DNA of 46,946 bases from Cryobacterium tagatosivorans (GCF_004402215.1 NZ_SOEZ01000022.1:1-46946), one strand, 5' to 3'. Shown: positions 18,954 through 27,323, counted from the stretch's first letter. Notes: generated by a model from the sequence alone, not told the origin. Program-made: numbers and translations.

Positions 18954-19013
18954 ATCGAGTCTTGCACTTCCATTGAGGACATGAACCCCCGGTCGGACGA
19001 GGTTTCGAGGCAC
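18954..19013. repeat. Island arm A, copy 1
   Basis: Similar to the sequence just left of the intact tRNA-Met (41,837-41,892): ATCGAGTCTTGCACTTC then TTGAGGACATGAACC, and GGTTTCGAG before the core. Diverged, but blocks are in the same order. Confidence 0.6.
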
Positions 19014-19040
19014 GGCGGGAGGGATTTGAACCCATGACCA
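19013..19040 (-). other. tRNA-Met 3'-end fragment, degenerate (middle site a)
   Basis: GGCGGGAGGGATTTGAACCC then ATGACC differs at three of 26 positions from the core at 2,917 and 19,112. It follows an arm A copy but no arm B comes after it; another arm A starts within 15 bp. It looks like the scar of an additional insertion that was later lost. Confidence 0.55.
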
Positions 19041-19051
19041 TAGGAGAAACG

Positions 19052-19111
19052 ATTCGAGTCTCTCCCCCCTCTTGCGTCGACAAAGAACCCTGATCAAACG
19101 GTGTTCTGATG
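19052..19111. repeat. Island arm A, copy 2
   Basis: Shares TCGAGTCT and GACAAAGAACCCTGATCAAA with the sequence left of the intact tRNA-Met (GACAAGAAACCCTGATCAAA there). Directly followed by the core at 19,112. Confidence 0.65.
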
Positions 19112-19148
19112 TAGGGCGGATGGAACTTGAACCCATGACCGACGGATT
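19112..19148 (-). other. tRNA-Met 3'-end fragment (middle site b)
   Basis: A 37-bp copy of the core, one base different from the copy at 2,917 (TGGAAC for TGGGAC). It is flanked by arm A on the left and arm B on the right, the layout of an attP-like or element-element junction, as formed when two elements sit in tandem in one tRNA gene. Confidence 0.75.
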
Positions 19149-19312
19149 GCGACGGGCCCTTTTCAACGTGTCGACCTAAGCGTCGAAACCTCGACTGATC
19201 TCGATCTGACCAGGAGTTCCTTGCAATATCTGATCCAATTCTATCGCAACACCTCGACCCGCCTAGGCAGGTTTCGACGCAATAAACGTTGAATAAACGT
19301 GCGCGCATCAAG
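19149..19312. repeat. Island arm B, copy 2
   Basis: Diverged copy of 2,954-3,112 following the core, sharing CTGATCTCGA, TCGCAACACCTCGACCCGCC and GCAATAAACGTTGAATAAAC-type blocks. From 19,313 to 19,388 nothing is recognised. Confidence 0.7.
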
Positions 19313-19388
19313 TCCGAGTGCGGAGCCCAGCCCCCTTCGACACCATCCCCGCTCCTGCTCCGGCGATCCGCGTGGCGCTTCAAGCTAC

Positions 19389-20165
19389 TTAGTAGACGTA
19401 CGGCTCCGAGGGTCGCTCTGTGGGCGTGATCGTGTCGGGGACGAGCACGATCTGTTCGTCGCTGATCGCGCTCGGGTTCATCTTGAAGCCGCTGGTGATG
19501 GTGACCCAGCTGTCTGTTTTGAACTCGTCCTGCCACCCCGGGTAGTAGACGGGGATGCCGATGGGTTGGGCATCCACGGCGCAGCAGCTGACGAAGAAGC
19601 GGGCGACGAAGAAGACGTTCTCGGGGTCGCTCTTGTCCGGGGTGACGAATCCCGTGACGGTCGCGGTTTTGTCGGCGAAAAAGTCCTCACCGGCGCCCTG
19701 TCGGAGTAACGAGGACCAGTCGCGGACGGTGAACGCTGCATAGTCGCCGCCGACCAAACCGCTCGCCTCCGCCTGAGTGAGCGTCGACGCCGATCCGTTG
19801 AGATCGCGCTGCTTGACCGTTGCCGATGTGAGTGTCGATGGCGGAAGGACCAGGAGCGCCACAACGGCTGCGACGATGATGAGGACGCTCCCCGCTGACC
19901 AGAGCCATCTCCCCCGCCGGCCGCCGGTGTCCAGCAGTGCTTCCTCGTCCGACGGGCGGGGAACGACGGCGAAGGCGACCACGACCAGGACTGCGGCGAT
20001 GACCGCCATGATGATCGTGAAGACGAAGTATCGCGGGTGGATGTACAGCCCGAGTTGCCCGGTGATCCCCAACCAGACCGTGGCGATGATGCCGACGAGG
20101 CTGAGCAGAACGCCCTGCCACTGGTTCACTAGTCGTCTAAACAAGGAAGTTGACCGCCAATCCAA
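19389..20165 (-). CDS. TIGR03943 (YcgQ-like) permease partner
   Basis: A 258-residue protein with two N-terminal membrane spans, a third near residue 92-110 and an extracytoplasmic C-terminal domain. The domain has the family's VTGFVTPD and FVARFFVSCCAVDAQP segments; the CC pair is a family hallmark. It forms a two-gene unit with the upstream YcgR-like permease, overlapping it by 29 bp. In Bacillus and others this pair is Zur- or metal-controlled and thought to serve metal-related transport. Start at ATG 20165. It is the first intact gene inside the right island module. Confidence 0.85.
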   Translation of the reverse strand: MDWRSTSLFRRLVNQWQGVLLSLVGIIATVWLGITGQLGLYIHPRYFVFTIIMAVIAAVLVVVAFAVVPRPSDEEALLDTGGRRGRWLWSAGSVLIIVAAVVALLVLPPSTLTSATVKQRDLNGSASTLTQAEASGLVGGDYAAFTVRDWSSLLRQGAGEDFFADKTATVTGFVTPDKSDPENVFFVARFFVSCCAVDAQPIGIPVYYPGWQDEFKTDSWVTITSGFKMNPSAISDEQIVLVPDTITPTERPSEPYVY

Positions 20166-21144
20166 GGGTTGCAGAACACAGCCCGATCACGAGCGTGACT
20201 TGCAGGAGAGTCTTCGCGGTGAAGGTGGTGCGCAGGAGCGCGAGCATCTTCACGTCGATCATCGGCCCGAAAACAAGGAAAGCGACGATCGCGCCCGGCA
20301 TGAACGTGCCGCCGAACGAGAGGATGAAGAAAGCGTCCACGTTGGAGCAGATCGCAATGACGAATGCGAGCACCATCAGTGCGAGCACTGACCAGACCGG
20401 ATTGCCGCCCATGGCGACGAGCACCTCGCGGGAAACGCCGACCTGGATCAGCCCCGCGATGCCGGCGCCGACAAACAGTGCCGGCAACATGGCGCTGGTT
20501 TCCTGCGTGAACAGGACCGCGCTGCGCCGCATCTTTCCGGTCGGCTGGCCGTGATGGTCGCCGAGGGCGCAGGTGTCCTGGAACCGGGGCGTCAGCAGGG
20601 ACTCAGGCCGGGGGTGCCGGCTGTAAATCCAACCCACGAGGTTCGCGATGAGGAACCCACCCAGGATGCGCGACAGCAGGATTCCGTCATCCCAGCCGAA
20701 TGCCTGGTAGGTGGTGATGATCGTGACGGGGTTGAGAATCGGCGCCGCGAAGAGAAACGTCATCGACTCGGCAACTGTCAGGCCCCTGGCCATCAGCCCC
20801 CGGGCGAGGGGGACGTTGCCGCATTCGCAGACTGGCAGCAGCATCCCGAGCAGCGAGAGGACAACCCGGCGCGCCAGCGGATTTCGGGGCAGGCGGCGGA
20901 GCAGGTATCCCTCCGGGAGCCAGACCTGCACAACGATCGAGAGCATGATGCCGAGGAACACAAACGGGAGGGACTCGATGACCACGCTGATCGACAGTGT
21001 GACGAAGTCGCGCACGGCGTCCGCCATCCCCGCTTCGCCCGTGGGCGGGGACACGATCCGAGTGAGGATGAGCGCGGCCAGGATGGTGAGGCCCAGCGTC
21101 AACCGGAGTGCAGGCCCGCGCCGAACGGTGAGGGTCTGGCTCAT
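20137..21144 (-). CDS. YcgR-like permease (DUF318/ArsP-type)
   Basis: A 335-residue protein with about eight to ten spans. The family motif LLPVCECGNVPLARGL and a second half-repeat (LMVLAFVIAICSNVDAFFIL) are present. Relatives include ArsP-type organoarsenical exporters and the YcgR permeases. The C-x-C-G motif suggests handling of a soft metal or metalloid. ATG 21144 was chosen over an upstream in-frame start because it follows a short inverted repeat. It overlaps the TIGR03943 gene. The exact cargo is unknown; in this copper island, metal is a reasonable guess. Confidence 0.82.
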   Translation of the reverse strand: MSQTLTVRRGPALRLTLGLTILAALILTRIVSPPTGEAGMADAVRDFVTLSISVVIESLPFVFLGIMLSIVVQVWLPEGYLLRRLPRNPLARRVVLSLLGMLLPVCECGNVPLARGLMARGLTVAESMTFLFAAPILNPVTIITTYQAFGWDDGILLSRILGGFLIANLVGWIYSRHPRPESLLTPRFQDTCALGDHHGQPTGKMRRSAVLFTQETSAMLPALFVGAGIAGLIQVGVSREVLVAMGGNPVWSVLALMVLAFVIAICSNVDAFFILSFGGTFMPGAIVAFLVFGPMIDVKMLALLRTTFTAKTLLQVTLVIGLCSATLGLAVNFLV

Positions 21145-21147
21145 ATG

Positions 21148-21160
21148 CACATCGTATGTG
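21148..21160. promoter_or_regulatory. Inverted repeat before the YcgR-like gene
   Basis: CACATCGTATGTG is a 5-3-5 perfect inverted repeat ending 3 bp from the ATG. A partly overlapping CATATG lies next to it. Possible operator for a metal sensor; it does not match the CsoR form seen elsewhere. Confidence 0.35.
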
Positions 21161-21182
21161 AGTTTCCGGCGCCGGCCGGGAG

Positions 21183-22619
21183 TCACCGGCACCAGCCGGG
21201 GAGGAACCCGGAGATGCTGCGGTTGCTTGCACCCGTTTCCAGGTCAATCAGGACGATCGTCAAACCGGTGGTGGCCGGGAGATTTGGGTAGGAGTCGCTC
21301 TTACCATCCGTGGAGAAGATCTCGGCCGCGAGATATTGTCCGTTCGGAGAAACGCAGAAGTTTCGGACGCGGGAAGACTCGGATGCCGTTTGGTAGACGA
21401 TCTTCGAGGCGTTGTCGTCAGTTACCGTGATCGCAGAGATCATCTCCGTAGTGTCTGTCGACTCCTGATCGAATTGCCGTGCATACCGACCCTGGCCATC
21501 CAGGAGGACGAGCTGGCCCGGGTACGCCGTGTCGCTGAGGACGCTCTCGGCAAGGTCAAGCACCGTCACCGTGCCATCCGTGAGGTCGATGGTCGAGCCC
21601 TGCGTCGGATCGGCGACGACGAGCTCCTTGGTCCCGGGGATGAATCCGCGGATCTCCGAATGCTGCCCGAGGGGAGTGAGGGTGCCCTCCTTGCCCTCCT
21701 TCAGAGCATCGAGGAGGAACACGTTTTCATCTTCCGCCTGGACCACGAGCGAGGTCGTGCCAGGAATAAAGTCCAGATCCACCACTGACATCGGCCGCCC
21801 GTCGAGCCCCGCCACCTCCGTTGGAAGGCCCGAACCGGCGGCCAGATCGTAGACGAACGGGGTATCCCGGTACTTGGGCCCGGGAGCTGTCGGGGAACTC
21901 GTGAAGGTGTAGGCGATGAGGTTCTCCGACGCGGCCGTGCGCAGCCGCTTCACGCTCCCCTCCGTCGGCAGGGGCACCGGTACCTGCTCCGCGCCGGACA
22001 GAGAGACGATCTCCAGAGAGGTCGTCTCGTCCTCGCCGATGGTGACCACGGCCAGAGCGTCCGAGAGGACGCCGTACTCCTGGATTCGCGGCGCGCTGAA
22101 GACGGCCTTCCCGGAGCCCTGGCCGAGGATCGTCGTCCGTCGGATCGTGTCCGGCCCCTTGAGTCCGGCGTCGTCAACGCGCACATCGCGCTGGAGAGAG
22201 TAGATGTCGCTGTCCGGAGTGGTGAACGTATGCTCCAGCGTTGACGTGGCTTCCTGGGATGTCCCCTCGACTCCGCGGACGGTGACCGTGTACGTGGTGT
22301 TGTAGCGGAGGATGCCGCCGAATTGGATCGTGATCGCAGAGTCGGCGACGGTCGCTGTGACATCCGTTTTCGGTTCGACCGTCACCTGCTTCTCGTCCAC
22401 GGACACGAGCGGCTGGTTGGTCTGCAGTAACAGACGCTGGCCGCTTCGCGCTACAGCCCCCTCGAGGTTGAGCTCGGCGGAAGTGAGGCGCGGCCCCTGC
22501 GTGAAATTCGCCGCCGTGAGTGCGCCGACCACCACGGCGAGGATGGCGACCGTGCCGGAAAACAGCCTCACGAATCGCTTGCCCGATCGGCGGGTAGAGC
22601 GAGAAGTCTCAGCCGACAT
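21183..22619 (-). CDS. Membrane-anchored Ig-like/propeller protein
   Basis: A 478-residue protein: basic N-terminus, one signal-anchor helix (SGTVAILAVVVGALTAANF), then an extracytoplasmic Ig-like domain around residues 45-130 (SbsA/Big_5 type), followed by repeated strands that look like a beta-propeller. It ends FLPGWCR. It is encoded 38 bp upstream of the YcgR-like permease on the same strand and may be in its operon. No enzyme motif is seen. The role may be a surface or metal-linked sensor/binder; this is a guess. Start ATG 22619 lies just before the signal-anchor. Confidence 0.7.
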   Translation of the reverse strand: MSAETSRSTRRSGKRFVRLFSGTVAILAVVVGALTAANFTQGPRLTSAELNLEGAVARSGQRLLLQTNQPLVSVDEKQVTVEPKTDVTATVADSAITIQFGGILRYNTTYTVTVRGVEGTSQEATSTLEHTFTTPDSDIYSLQRDVRVDDAGLKGPDTIRRTTILGQGSGKAVFSAPRIQEYGVLSDALAVVTIGEDETTSLEIVSLSGAEQVPVPLPTEGSVKRLRTAASENLIAYTFTSSPTAPGPKYRDTPFVYDLAAGSGLPTEVAGLDGRPMSVVDLDFIPGTTSLVVQAEDENVFLLDALKEGKEGTLTPLGQHSEIRGFIPGTKELVVADPTQGSTIDLTDGTVTVLDLAESVLSDTAYPGQLVLLDGQGRYARQFDQESTDTTEMISAITVTDDNASKIVYQTASESSRVRNFCVSPNGQYLAAEIFSTDGKSDSYPNLPATTGLTIVLIDLETGASNRSISGFLPGWCR

Positions 22620-22793
22620 CGAGCTGCACGATACGCCCTGTGGGCGGAGTCAACTGGTGACTCAGGTCGGTCGCCTTCGAGCCCGTCGGGCGGGAAGTCC
22701 TACCCCGCCAACTCGCCGACTGCCTCATGCGTCCAGCATAATGCGCGACTACTTCGACCGTTGACGAGGTCGTTCGCCTAGTGGCGATTACTC

Positions 22794-23477
22794 TTAGCCG
22801 AGCCTGATGCCCCACGAGCTCATGAACGACACCGGATCAACTTGGGCTCCGCCAACACGGGTTTCGAAGTGCACGTGACAACCCGACGACGCGCCGGTCG
22901 ATCCGACGAGGGCGACCGTGGCGCCAGCGGCAACTCGCTGGCCCTTGCTCACAACGTTCTGGCTGTTGTGGGCGTAACCGGTCTGGATTCCGTTGCCGTG
23001 ATCGATCAGGACCCAGTTGCCGTAACTGCCCTGATATCCGGCCTCGATGACGGTTCCCGCTTGTGCCGCGCGCACGGGCTGGCCACAGGGCGCGGCGATG
23101 TCGGCGCCCTTGTGGAATGAGCTGACACCGGCGACCGGCGCGTTGGGGCGCGGGCCGAAGGCAGAGCTGATCCGGCCTGCTACCGGCAGCAACCAGCCTT
23201 GGCCGGTTCCGACGGCGACGCTGGCGGCTTGGACTTGCGCGGCGGGCTTGGGTTTGGGCTTCGGTTTTGGAGCCGCGGCGGAGGTGTAGTCGTCTCGCTG
23301 GACTGTGATCGTTGCAGCCGGACTGACCTGCAGGCTCTGGGCCGGCCTGGACATCGGTACGTTCTGCCCTGGTCCGGAAGGCGCGTCCGGTGCCACCGCG
23401 TATGCCGGTACGGAACCACTGACGGCGAGGAGGGCAACGAAAACCATAGCGACCGGCCCGATCATGTGGCGCCGCAT
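22794..23477 (-). CDS. Secreted M23 (LytM-type) endopeptidase, no. 1
   Basis: A 227-residue protein: signal peptide (RRHMIGPVAMVFVALLAVSG), a Lys-Pro-rich linker (KPKPKPKP) and a C-terminal LytM domain with the Zn ligands in SFHKGADIAAPCG and CHVHFETR. Such enzymes cut peptide cross-links in peptidoglycan. ATG 23477 was chosen because GTGAGGACG lies just before it and the signal peptide begins there; a GTG at 23489 is possible. Two cysteines flank the active site (APCG and SGCHVH) and could form a disulfide. Two more M23 genes lie about 10 kb away. Confidence 0.82.
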   Translation of the reverse strand: MRRHMIGPVAMVFVALLAVSGSVPAYAVAPDAPSGPGQNVPMSRPAQSLQVSPAATITVQRDDYTSAAAPKPKPKPKPAAQVQAASVAVGTGQGWLLPVAGRISSAFGPRPNAPVAGVSSFHKGADIAAPCGQPVRAAQAGTVIEAGYQGSYGNWVLIDHGNGIQTGYAHNSQNVVSKGQRVAAGATVALVGSTGASSGCHVHFETRVGGAQVDPVSFMSSWGIRLG

Positions 23478-23701
23478 CGACGTCCTCACCCTGCCCTCGG
23501 TTGGAAGCGATGCATCGCGGGGCTCGTCAATTGGTAACGCCCCGTTGGCGCGGCTATTCAAGGGCGCCTCTCGGCGCAGGGCAAAGCGGACACAGCTTGA
23601 TGGGACGCATGATTCAACTCTCGTTATCGCGGCGGAGCGCGCGGGGCGGTAGGACACTCGAGCGGGGGCGTTCCAGCCGGGACCAGGTCCGGGGAAACGG
23701 C

Positions 23702-23715
23702 ACTCACAAGTGAGT
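23702..23715. promoter_or_regulatory. Perfect palindrome ACTCACAAGTGAGT
   Basis: A 6-2-6 perfect inverted repeat 33 bp before a strong Shine-Dalgarno and start codon at 23,748. Possible operator. It lies in the 433-bp gap between M23 no. 1 and the multicopper oxidase; the rest of that gap has no recognisable gene. Confidence 0.4.
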
Positions 23716-23747
23716 AAGGAGCCCTAAATTGCGACAAGGAGGTCATC

Positions 23748-23765
23748 ATGACGCCAAGTGCATAA
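23748..23765 (+). other. Five-codon ORF with strong ribosome-binding site
   Basis: AAGGAGG ends five bases before ATG 23748, which encodes MTPSA and then TAA. The signal is much stronger than expected by chance. It may be a leader peptide or the truncated start of a lost gene. Some 110 bp later another frame reads LEFATAVMIGSMLAFGSNW before a stop, which may be a remnant of a membrane protein. Confidence 0.35.
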
Positions 23766-23910
23766 GCACCGAGGCTACGTCCTAAGCCTGAGTGAACGGT
23801 GTTTAACCCGACATTTGCTCAAGTTTCTGTTGGGGGCTCGAATTTGCGACCGCGGTGATGATCGGCTCGATGCTGGCGTTCGGATCGAATTGGATCTCAC
23901 GACACCAGCT

Positions 23911-25383
23911 CTAGCGCACCTCGATGACGCCCATCATACCGTTGTCCTCGTGGTCGAGGATGTGGCAGTGGTAGACGGAGCGTCCGGCGAAGTCGTCGAA
24001 GGCGATCCGCACGCGGACCTGGCCGCGCGCCGGCACGTTGACGACGTCCTGCCAGATCGCGGTGTCGGGGGCGCGACCATCGGACTCGACGATCTGCATT
24101 GGCCACACGTGCAGGTGCACCGGGTGATCCATTGGACTGGTGTTTCTCAGGGTCCATTCCTCGACGCTGCCCGCTTCGACCGTGGTGTCCACTCGGTCCG
24201 GGTCGAATTCCCGGCCATTGATGGTGAAGCTCATCATCGACCCACCCCCGCCCATCATTCCGCCCATTCCCATGGCAAACGTCAGTTCCCGCCGAGCCGT
24301 GACGGCCGCGCCCCGGAAGTCACGGGACGCCGGCTGCGGAGGGACCTCGGGTGCTGCCGTAACGGGCTGGCCGGCCACGGTCAGGGTCGCCAGCGAGGCG
24401 CGTCCGGCCGAAGTGCCCGAGCGCGGCCGTTCGCCTCCGCCCATCATCCCCCCGGGGCCGCCCCGGTCGTAGGGCAGAGTCTCGAGCAACGCCGTGCCAT
24501 CGACCATCGTGACCAACAGGTCCGCCCGGTTGCCCGGCGCGAGCACGATCTCGTCCACGGTTTCGGGGGCGCCGAACCGGCCTGAGTCGATGCCGAGCAG
24601 CTGCATCCGCTGCCCGTCGAGCCGCAGCCGGAGATACCGGGACACGCAGGCGTTGACGATTCTCCACCGTTCCCGTTCGGCGGGGCGAGCACTCAGCCGC
24701 GGGTTCACCTGGCCGTTGACGAGCACGAGTTCGCCCTCCCGGCCCAGCATCTGCTCCATCTGAGAGACGGCCGGGATGCGCCCCAGCCCGTCGAGGGTGA
24801 TATCCGAGATCACGAGCACCCGCTCCCTGGCCGCCTCAATCGGTTCGGGATCCTCGACAATGATCGCCCCGTAAAGGCCGCCGAAGATCTGGTCGGCGAC
24901 GAAGCCGTGGTGGTGCGGGTGGTACCAGTACAAGCCCGGCGGATGGTCCGCCGGCAGCTGGTACTCGTAGTCGAAGGATTCGCCCGGCTCGACCATCACG
25001 AACGGATTGTCGCCGTTGCCCTCGGGCGAGACATGCAGGCCGTGGACGTGCAGGTTCGTGGGGTCGTCAAGACCGTTGTGCAGGGCCACGTCAAGCCGCT
25101 CCCCCGCCTTCAGCCGAAGGGTTGGTCCTGGGATACCGCCGTTGAAGCTCAGGGCGCTGGCGCTGCGCCCGCCGATGTGCACCGTGCCGAGGGCCGCGTC
25201 CAGTCGGAGCTGCAACCGGCCGTTCGCGCTGCGCAGTTCTGATGGCTCCGCGAGTTCTTCTCCCGGCTGCGGCTGCGCTGGTGTCGATGATGACGTCCAC
25301 AGCAGGCCCGCGCCGCCGACCACGGTGCCAGCCAGCCCCAGACCGCCGAGCGTCAAGGCGCCGCGGCGGCTGATCGGTTCCAC
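23911..25383 (-). CDS. Tat-exported multicopper oxidase (CueO-like)
   Basis: A 490-residue multicopper oxidase that probably oxidises Cu(I) to Cu(II) outside the membrane. It has a Tat signal (ISRRGALTLGG) and four Cu-ligand motifs in order: NLHVHG, WYHPHHHG, DHPVHLHVW and VYHCHILDHEDNGMM. Two Met/Gly-rich loops (GGMMGGG and GMGGMMGGGGSMM) resemble the Met-rich substrate regions of CueO-type enzymes. The start is GTG 25383, overlapping the SHOCT gene stop by one base, so both are one operon. Its promoter region carries a CsoR-type palindrome. Confidence 0.93.
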   Translation of the reverse strand: MEPISRRGALTLGGLGLAGTVVGGAGLLWTSSSTPAQPQPGEELAEPSELRSANGRLQLRLDAALGTVHIGGRSASALSFNGGIPGPTLRLKAGERLDVALHNGLDDPTNLHVHGLHVSPEGNGDNPFVMVEPGESFDYEYQLPADHPPGLYWYHPHHHGFVADQIFGGLYGAIIVEDPEPIEAARERVLVISDITLDGLGRIPAVSQMEQMLGREGELVLVNGQVNPRLSARPAERERWRIVNACVSRYLRLRLDGQRMQLLGIDSGRFGAPETVDEIVLAPGNRADLLVTMVDGTALLETLPYDRGGPGGMMGGGERPRSGTSAGRASLATLTVAGQPVTAAPEVPPQPASRDFRGAAVTARRELTFAMGMGGMMGGGGSMMSFTINGREFDPDRVDTTVEAGSVEEWTLRNTSPMDHPVHLHVWPMQIVESDGRAPDTAIWQDVVNVPARGQVRVRIAFDDFAGRSVYHCHILDHEDNGMMGVIEVR

Positions 25384-25640
25384 TAGGGGTTCTCGCCGAG
25401 CACCTGGACCTGTTCCCGGTGCTGTTCGGCGGTCAGCTCGCCTTTGGCGTATCGTTCGTCGAGAATCTGACGAGCCCGGCTCGGGCCAGGTGTCGGTCCA
25501 GTTGCGCCAGGACCTCCGCTACGACTGCTGCCTCCGCTGAACACGCGCACAGCAAGCACAACAAGCAGCACTATCCCGACCAGCATCAGCAGCCCAAACA
25601 GCCACGTCCAGCCCATATTCCCGCCGTATCCCCACATCAT
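25383..25640 (-). CDS. Small SHOCT-domain membrane protein
   Basis: An 85-residue protein: Trp/Met/Gly-rich N-terminus (MMWGYGGNMGW), one membrane helix, a Gly/Pro-rich linker and a C-terminal SHOCT motif (ILDERYAKGELTAEQHREQ). SHOCT proteins often accompany copper genes in actinobacteria. GAGGAG before ATG 25640 is a good ribosome-binding site. It is first in the operon with the multicopper oxidase, 47 bp from a CsoR-like palindrome. It may anchor or recruit partners at the membrane; no direct function is known. Confidence 0.85.
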   Translation of the reverse strand: MMWGYGGNMGWTWLFGLLMLVGIVLLVVLAVRVFSGGSSRSGGPGATGPTPGPSRARQILDERYAKGELTAEQHREQVQVLGENP

Positions 25641-25686
25641 GGCTAACTCCTCTATTCGCTGGCGCGTTGCACTTGTTACGCCCCAT

Positions 25687-25706
25687 GGTACCCCTGGAGG
25701 GTATCC
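25687..25706. promoter_or_regulatory. CsoR-type operator, SHOCT-oxidase/PaaK divergent promoter
   Basis: GGTACCCCTGGAGGGTATCC contains TACCC-5-GGGTA, the form of CsoR sites such as the TACCCCCCAGGGGTA at 38,724. It lies between two divergent genes and overlaps the ribosome-binding region of one start of the PaaK-like gene, so binding could block both. Confidence 0.65.
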
Positions 25707-27131
25707 GTGTATAGGGATATGATGAGGCCGGATCAGGCCACACCGTTTCGTTTGCGACAGGGATTCCGCATGGATATTCGCCTCTTGTCAAAGCTTTTGT
25801 ACCTCCGTGCACGCTGGAAGGGCCGGGATCACTGGACTACCCGCCAGATCGAGGCACATCAGGCACGGGCTTTGCAGGATCTTCGCCGGGCGGCATACGC
25901 CGGCTCCGAGTTCTATCGACAGCACCACGCCGGTTTGTTTGACGCGCCGTTGTCCCAACTGCCTCCGGTGACGAAGGCAGACCTGATGGGCCACTTCGAC
26001 CAGGCCGTGACCGACCCCGGGCTGCGGCTGGCAGACGTGGAGGAGCATCTGCGGAACCTGGTGGCGAGCGGCGCGGACCCCGGGCGCCCCTGGCGGGGTC
26101 GCTGGTGGGCAGCGGCGACGGCAGGCACGACCGGGCGGCGGGGCATCTTCATCTGGAATCGGCGCGAATGGGCCACGGTGCTCGCCTCCTACGCCCGGGC
26201 CAACGACTGGGCCGGCGTGCCGGCCGGACTGACTCATCCATTGCGGGTCGCTGTGGTGAGCTCCCGCACGCCGACGCATCAGTCGGCGGTGGTCGGGGCC
26301 TCCTTGCGCTCCCGGCTGGTGCCGACGCTCCGCTTGGACGCGACAGATCCGGCGGCGGAGATTGTCGCCGAGCTGAATGCCTTCCAGCCTCGGCTCCTTG
26401 TCGGGTACGCGTCGGCACTCAAGCCTCTGGCTGCGGAGCAGCGCGCAGGCCGCTTGCGCATATCGCCGCAGTCGGTCGTGTCTGCGTCTGAGGTGCTGAG
26501 CGAGCACGCGGCCGCCGAGATGCGGGCGGCGTGGGGGTCGGCGCCCTTCGACGTCTATGCCGCCACCGAGACGGCGGGCATCGCGTCGCCATGTGTGTTC
26601 CACAACAGCCACATCTACGAGGATCTGGTGATTGTGGAACCCGTGGACCAGGCCGGCCTGCCGGTTCCGCCCGGGACGATCGGCGCCAGGATCCTGGTCA
26701 CCGTCTTGTTCTCCCGAACCCTGCCGCTGATCCGCTATGAAATGTCCGACAGCGTCGGTATCGACGGTCGCGGTTGCCCGTGCGGTCGTTCATTCGCCCT
26801 CCTGGCCGGGATTGAGGGACGAATTGAGGACCTACTGATGCTGCCCGGGAACACAGCCGAGGTGAGCATCCACCCCAACGTCTTCCACAACGTCCTGGAC
26901 GACGCAACGATCGCGGGATGGCAGGTCATCCAGGAGCCAGCATCCCTGCGAGTCCTGCTCGCCGGCCTGGCCGCTTCGGCATCGGTTGAGCAGGTTCGCG
27001 CCGGCATGGAGGCGGCCCTGGAATCGGCGGGAGTCGTTGGAACCGACGTCGACGTGCGAGTGGTCGACGCCGTCGAGCGCACCGCCCTCGGGAAGGCGCC
27101 GCTTGTGCGGGGGTTGCGGAAACGGCCATGA
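25707..27131 (+). CDS. PaaK-like AMP-forming adenylating enzyme
   Basis: A protein of about 474 residues (453 from ATG 25770) in the phenylacetate-CoA ligase/F390-synthetase family. The nucleotide motif is AAATAGTTGRRGIF near residue 135, the adenine motif YAATETAG, and a C-terminal domain carries a GCPCGRSF zinc-like pair; the C-terminal catalytic Lys region LGKAPLVRG is present. It would activate a carboxylic acid as an acyl-AMP, perhaps then a CoA ester. GTG 25707 follows GGAGGG, but that sequence belongs to the CsoR-like palindrome; ATG 25770 is the alternative start. No thioesterase, CoA-ligase partner or carrier gene is nearby. Its acid substrate and link to copper are unknown. Confidence 0.8.
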   Translation: MYRDMMRPDQATPFRLRQGFRMDIRLLSKLLYLRARWKGRDHWTTRQIEAHQARALQDLRRAAYAGSEFYRQHHAGLFDAPLSQLPPVTKADLMGHFDQAVTDPGLRLADVEEHLRNLVASGADPGRPWRGRWWAAATAGTTGRRGIFIWNRREWATVLASYARANDWAGVPAGLTHPLRVAVVSSRTPTHQSAVVGASLRSRLVPTLRLDATDPAAEIVAELNAFQPRLLVGYASALKPLAAEQRAGRLRISPQSVVSASEVLSEHAAAEMRAAWGSAPFDVYAATETAGIASPCVFHNSHIYEDLVIVEPVDQAGLPVPPGTIGARILVTVLFSRTLPLIRYEMSDSVGIDGRGCPCGRSFALLAGIEGRIEDLLMLPGNTAEVSIHPNVFHNVLDDATIAGWQVIQEPASLRVLLAGLAASASVEQVRAGMEAALESAGVVGTDVDVRVVDAVERTALGKAPLVRGLRKRP

Positions 27132-27203
27132 ACAACCTGCATGTACTGAGTGGTCGAGAGGACCCGTCATGTCCACCATCGCCATGAATTGCTTCGACGA
27201 ACG

Positions 27204-27323
27204 ATGGTCGTCGACGTCAAGGATCCGGAGGTCGGCATGTATGTCGTACTCAAGGAGCTGGGCCGCCAGGACGCGACGCGCCACCACCTCTCGATCGTCA
27301 ACCACGCGGTGAAGCGCACATGA
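27204..27323 (+). CDS. Possible 39-residue protein, unknown
   Basis: ATG 27204 opens a frame MVVDVKDPEVGMYVVLKELG ending HAVKRT. The codon pattern looks protein-like, but no ribosome-binding site precedes it. Another ATG at 27169, with GAGAGGA before it, is in a different frame and may be the remains of the true start after a frameshift. No family recognised. It lies between the PaaK-like gene and a DUF6153-like gene. Confidence 0.3.
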   Translation: MVVDVKDPEVGMYVVLKELGRQDATRHHLSIVNHAVKRT

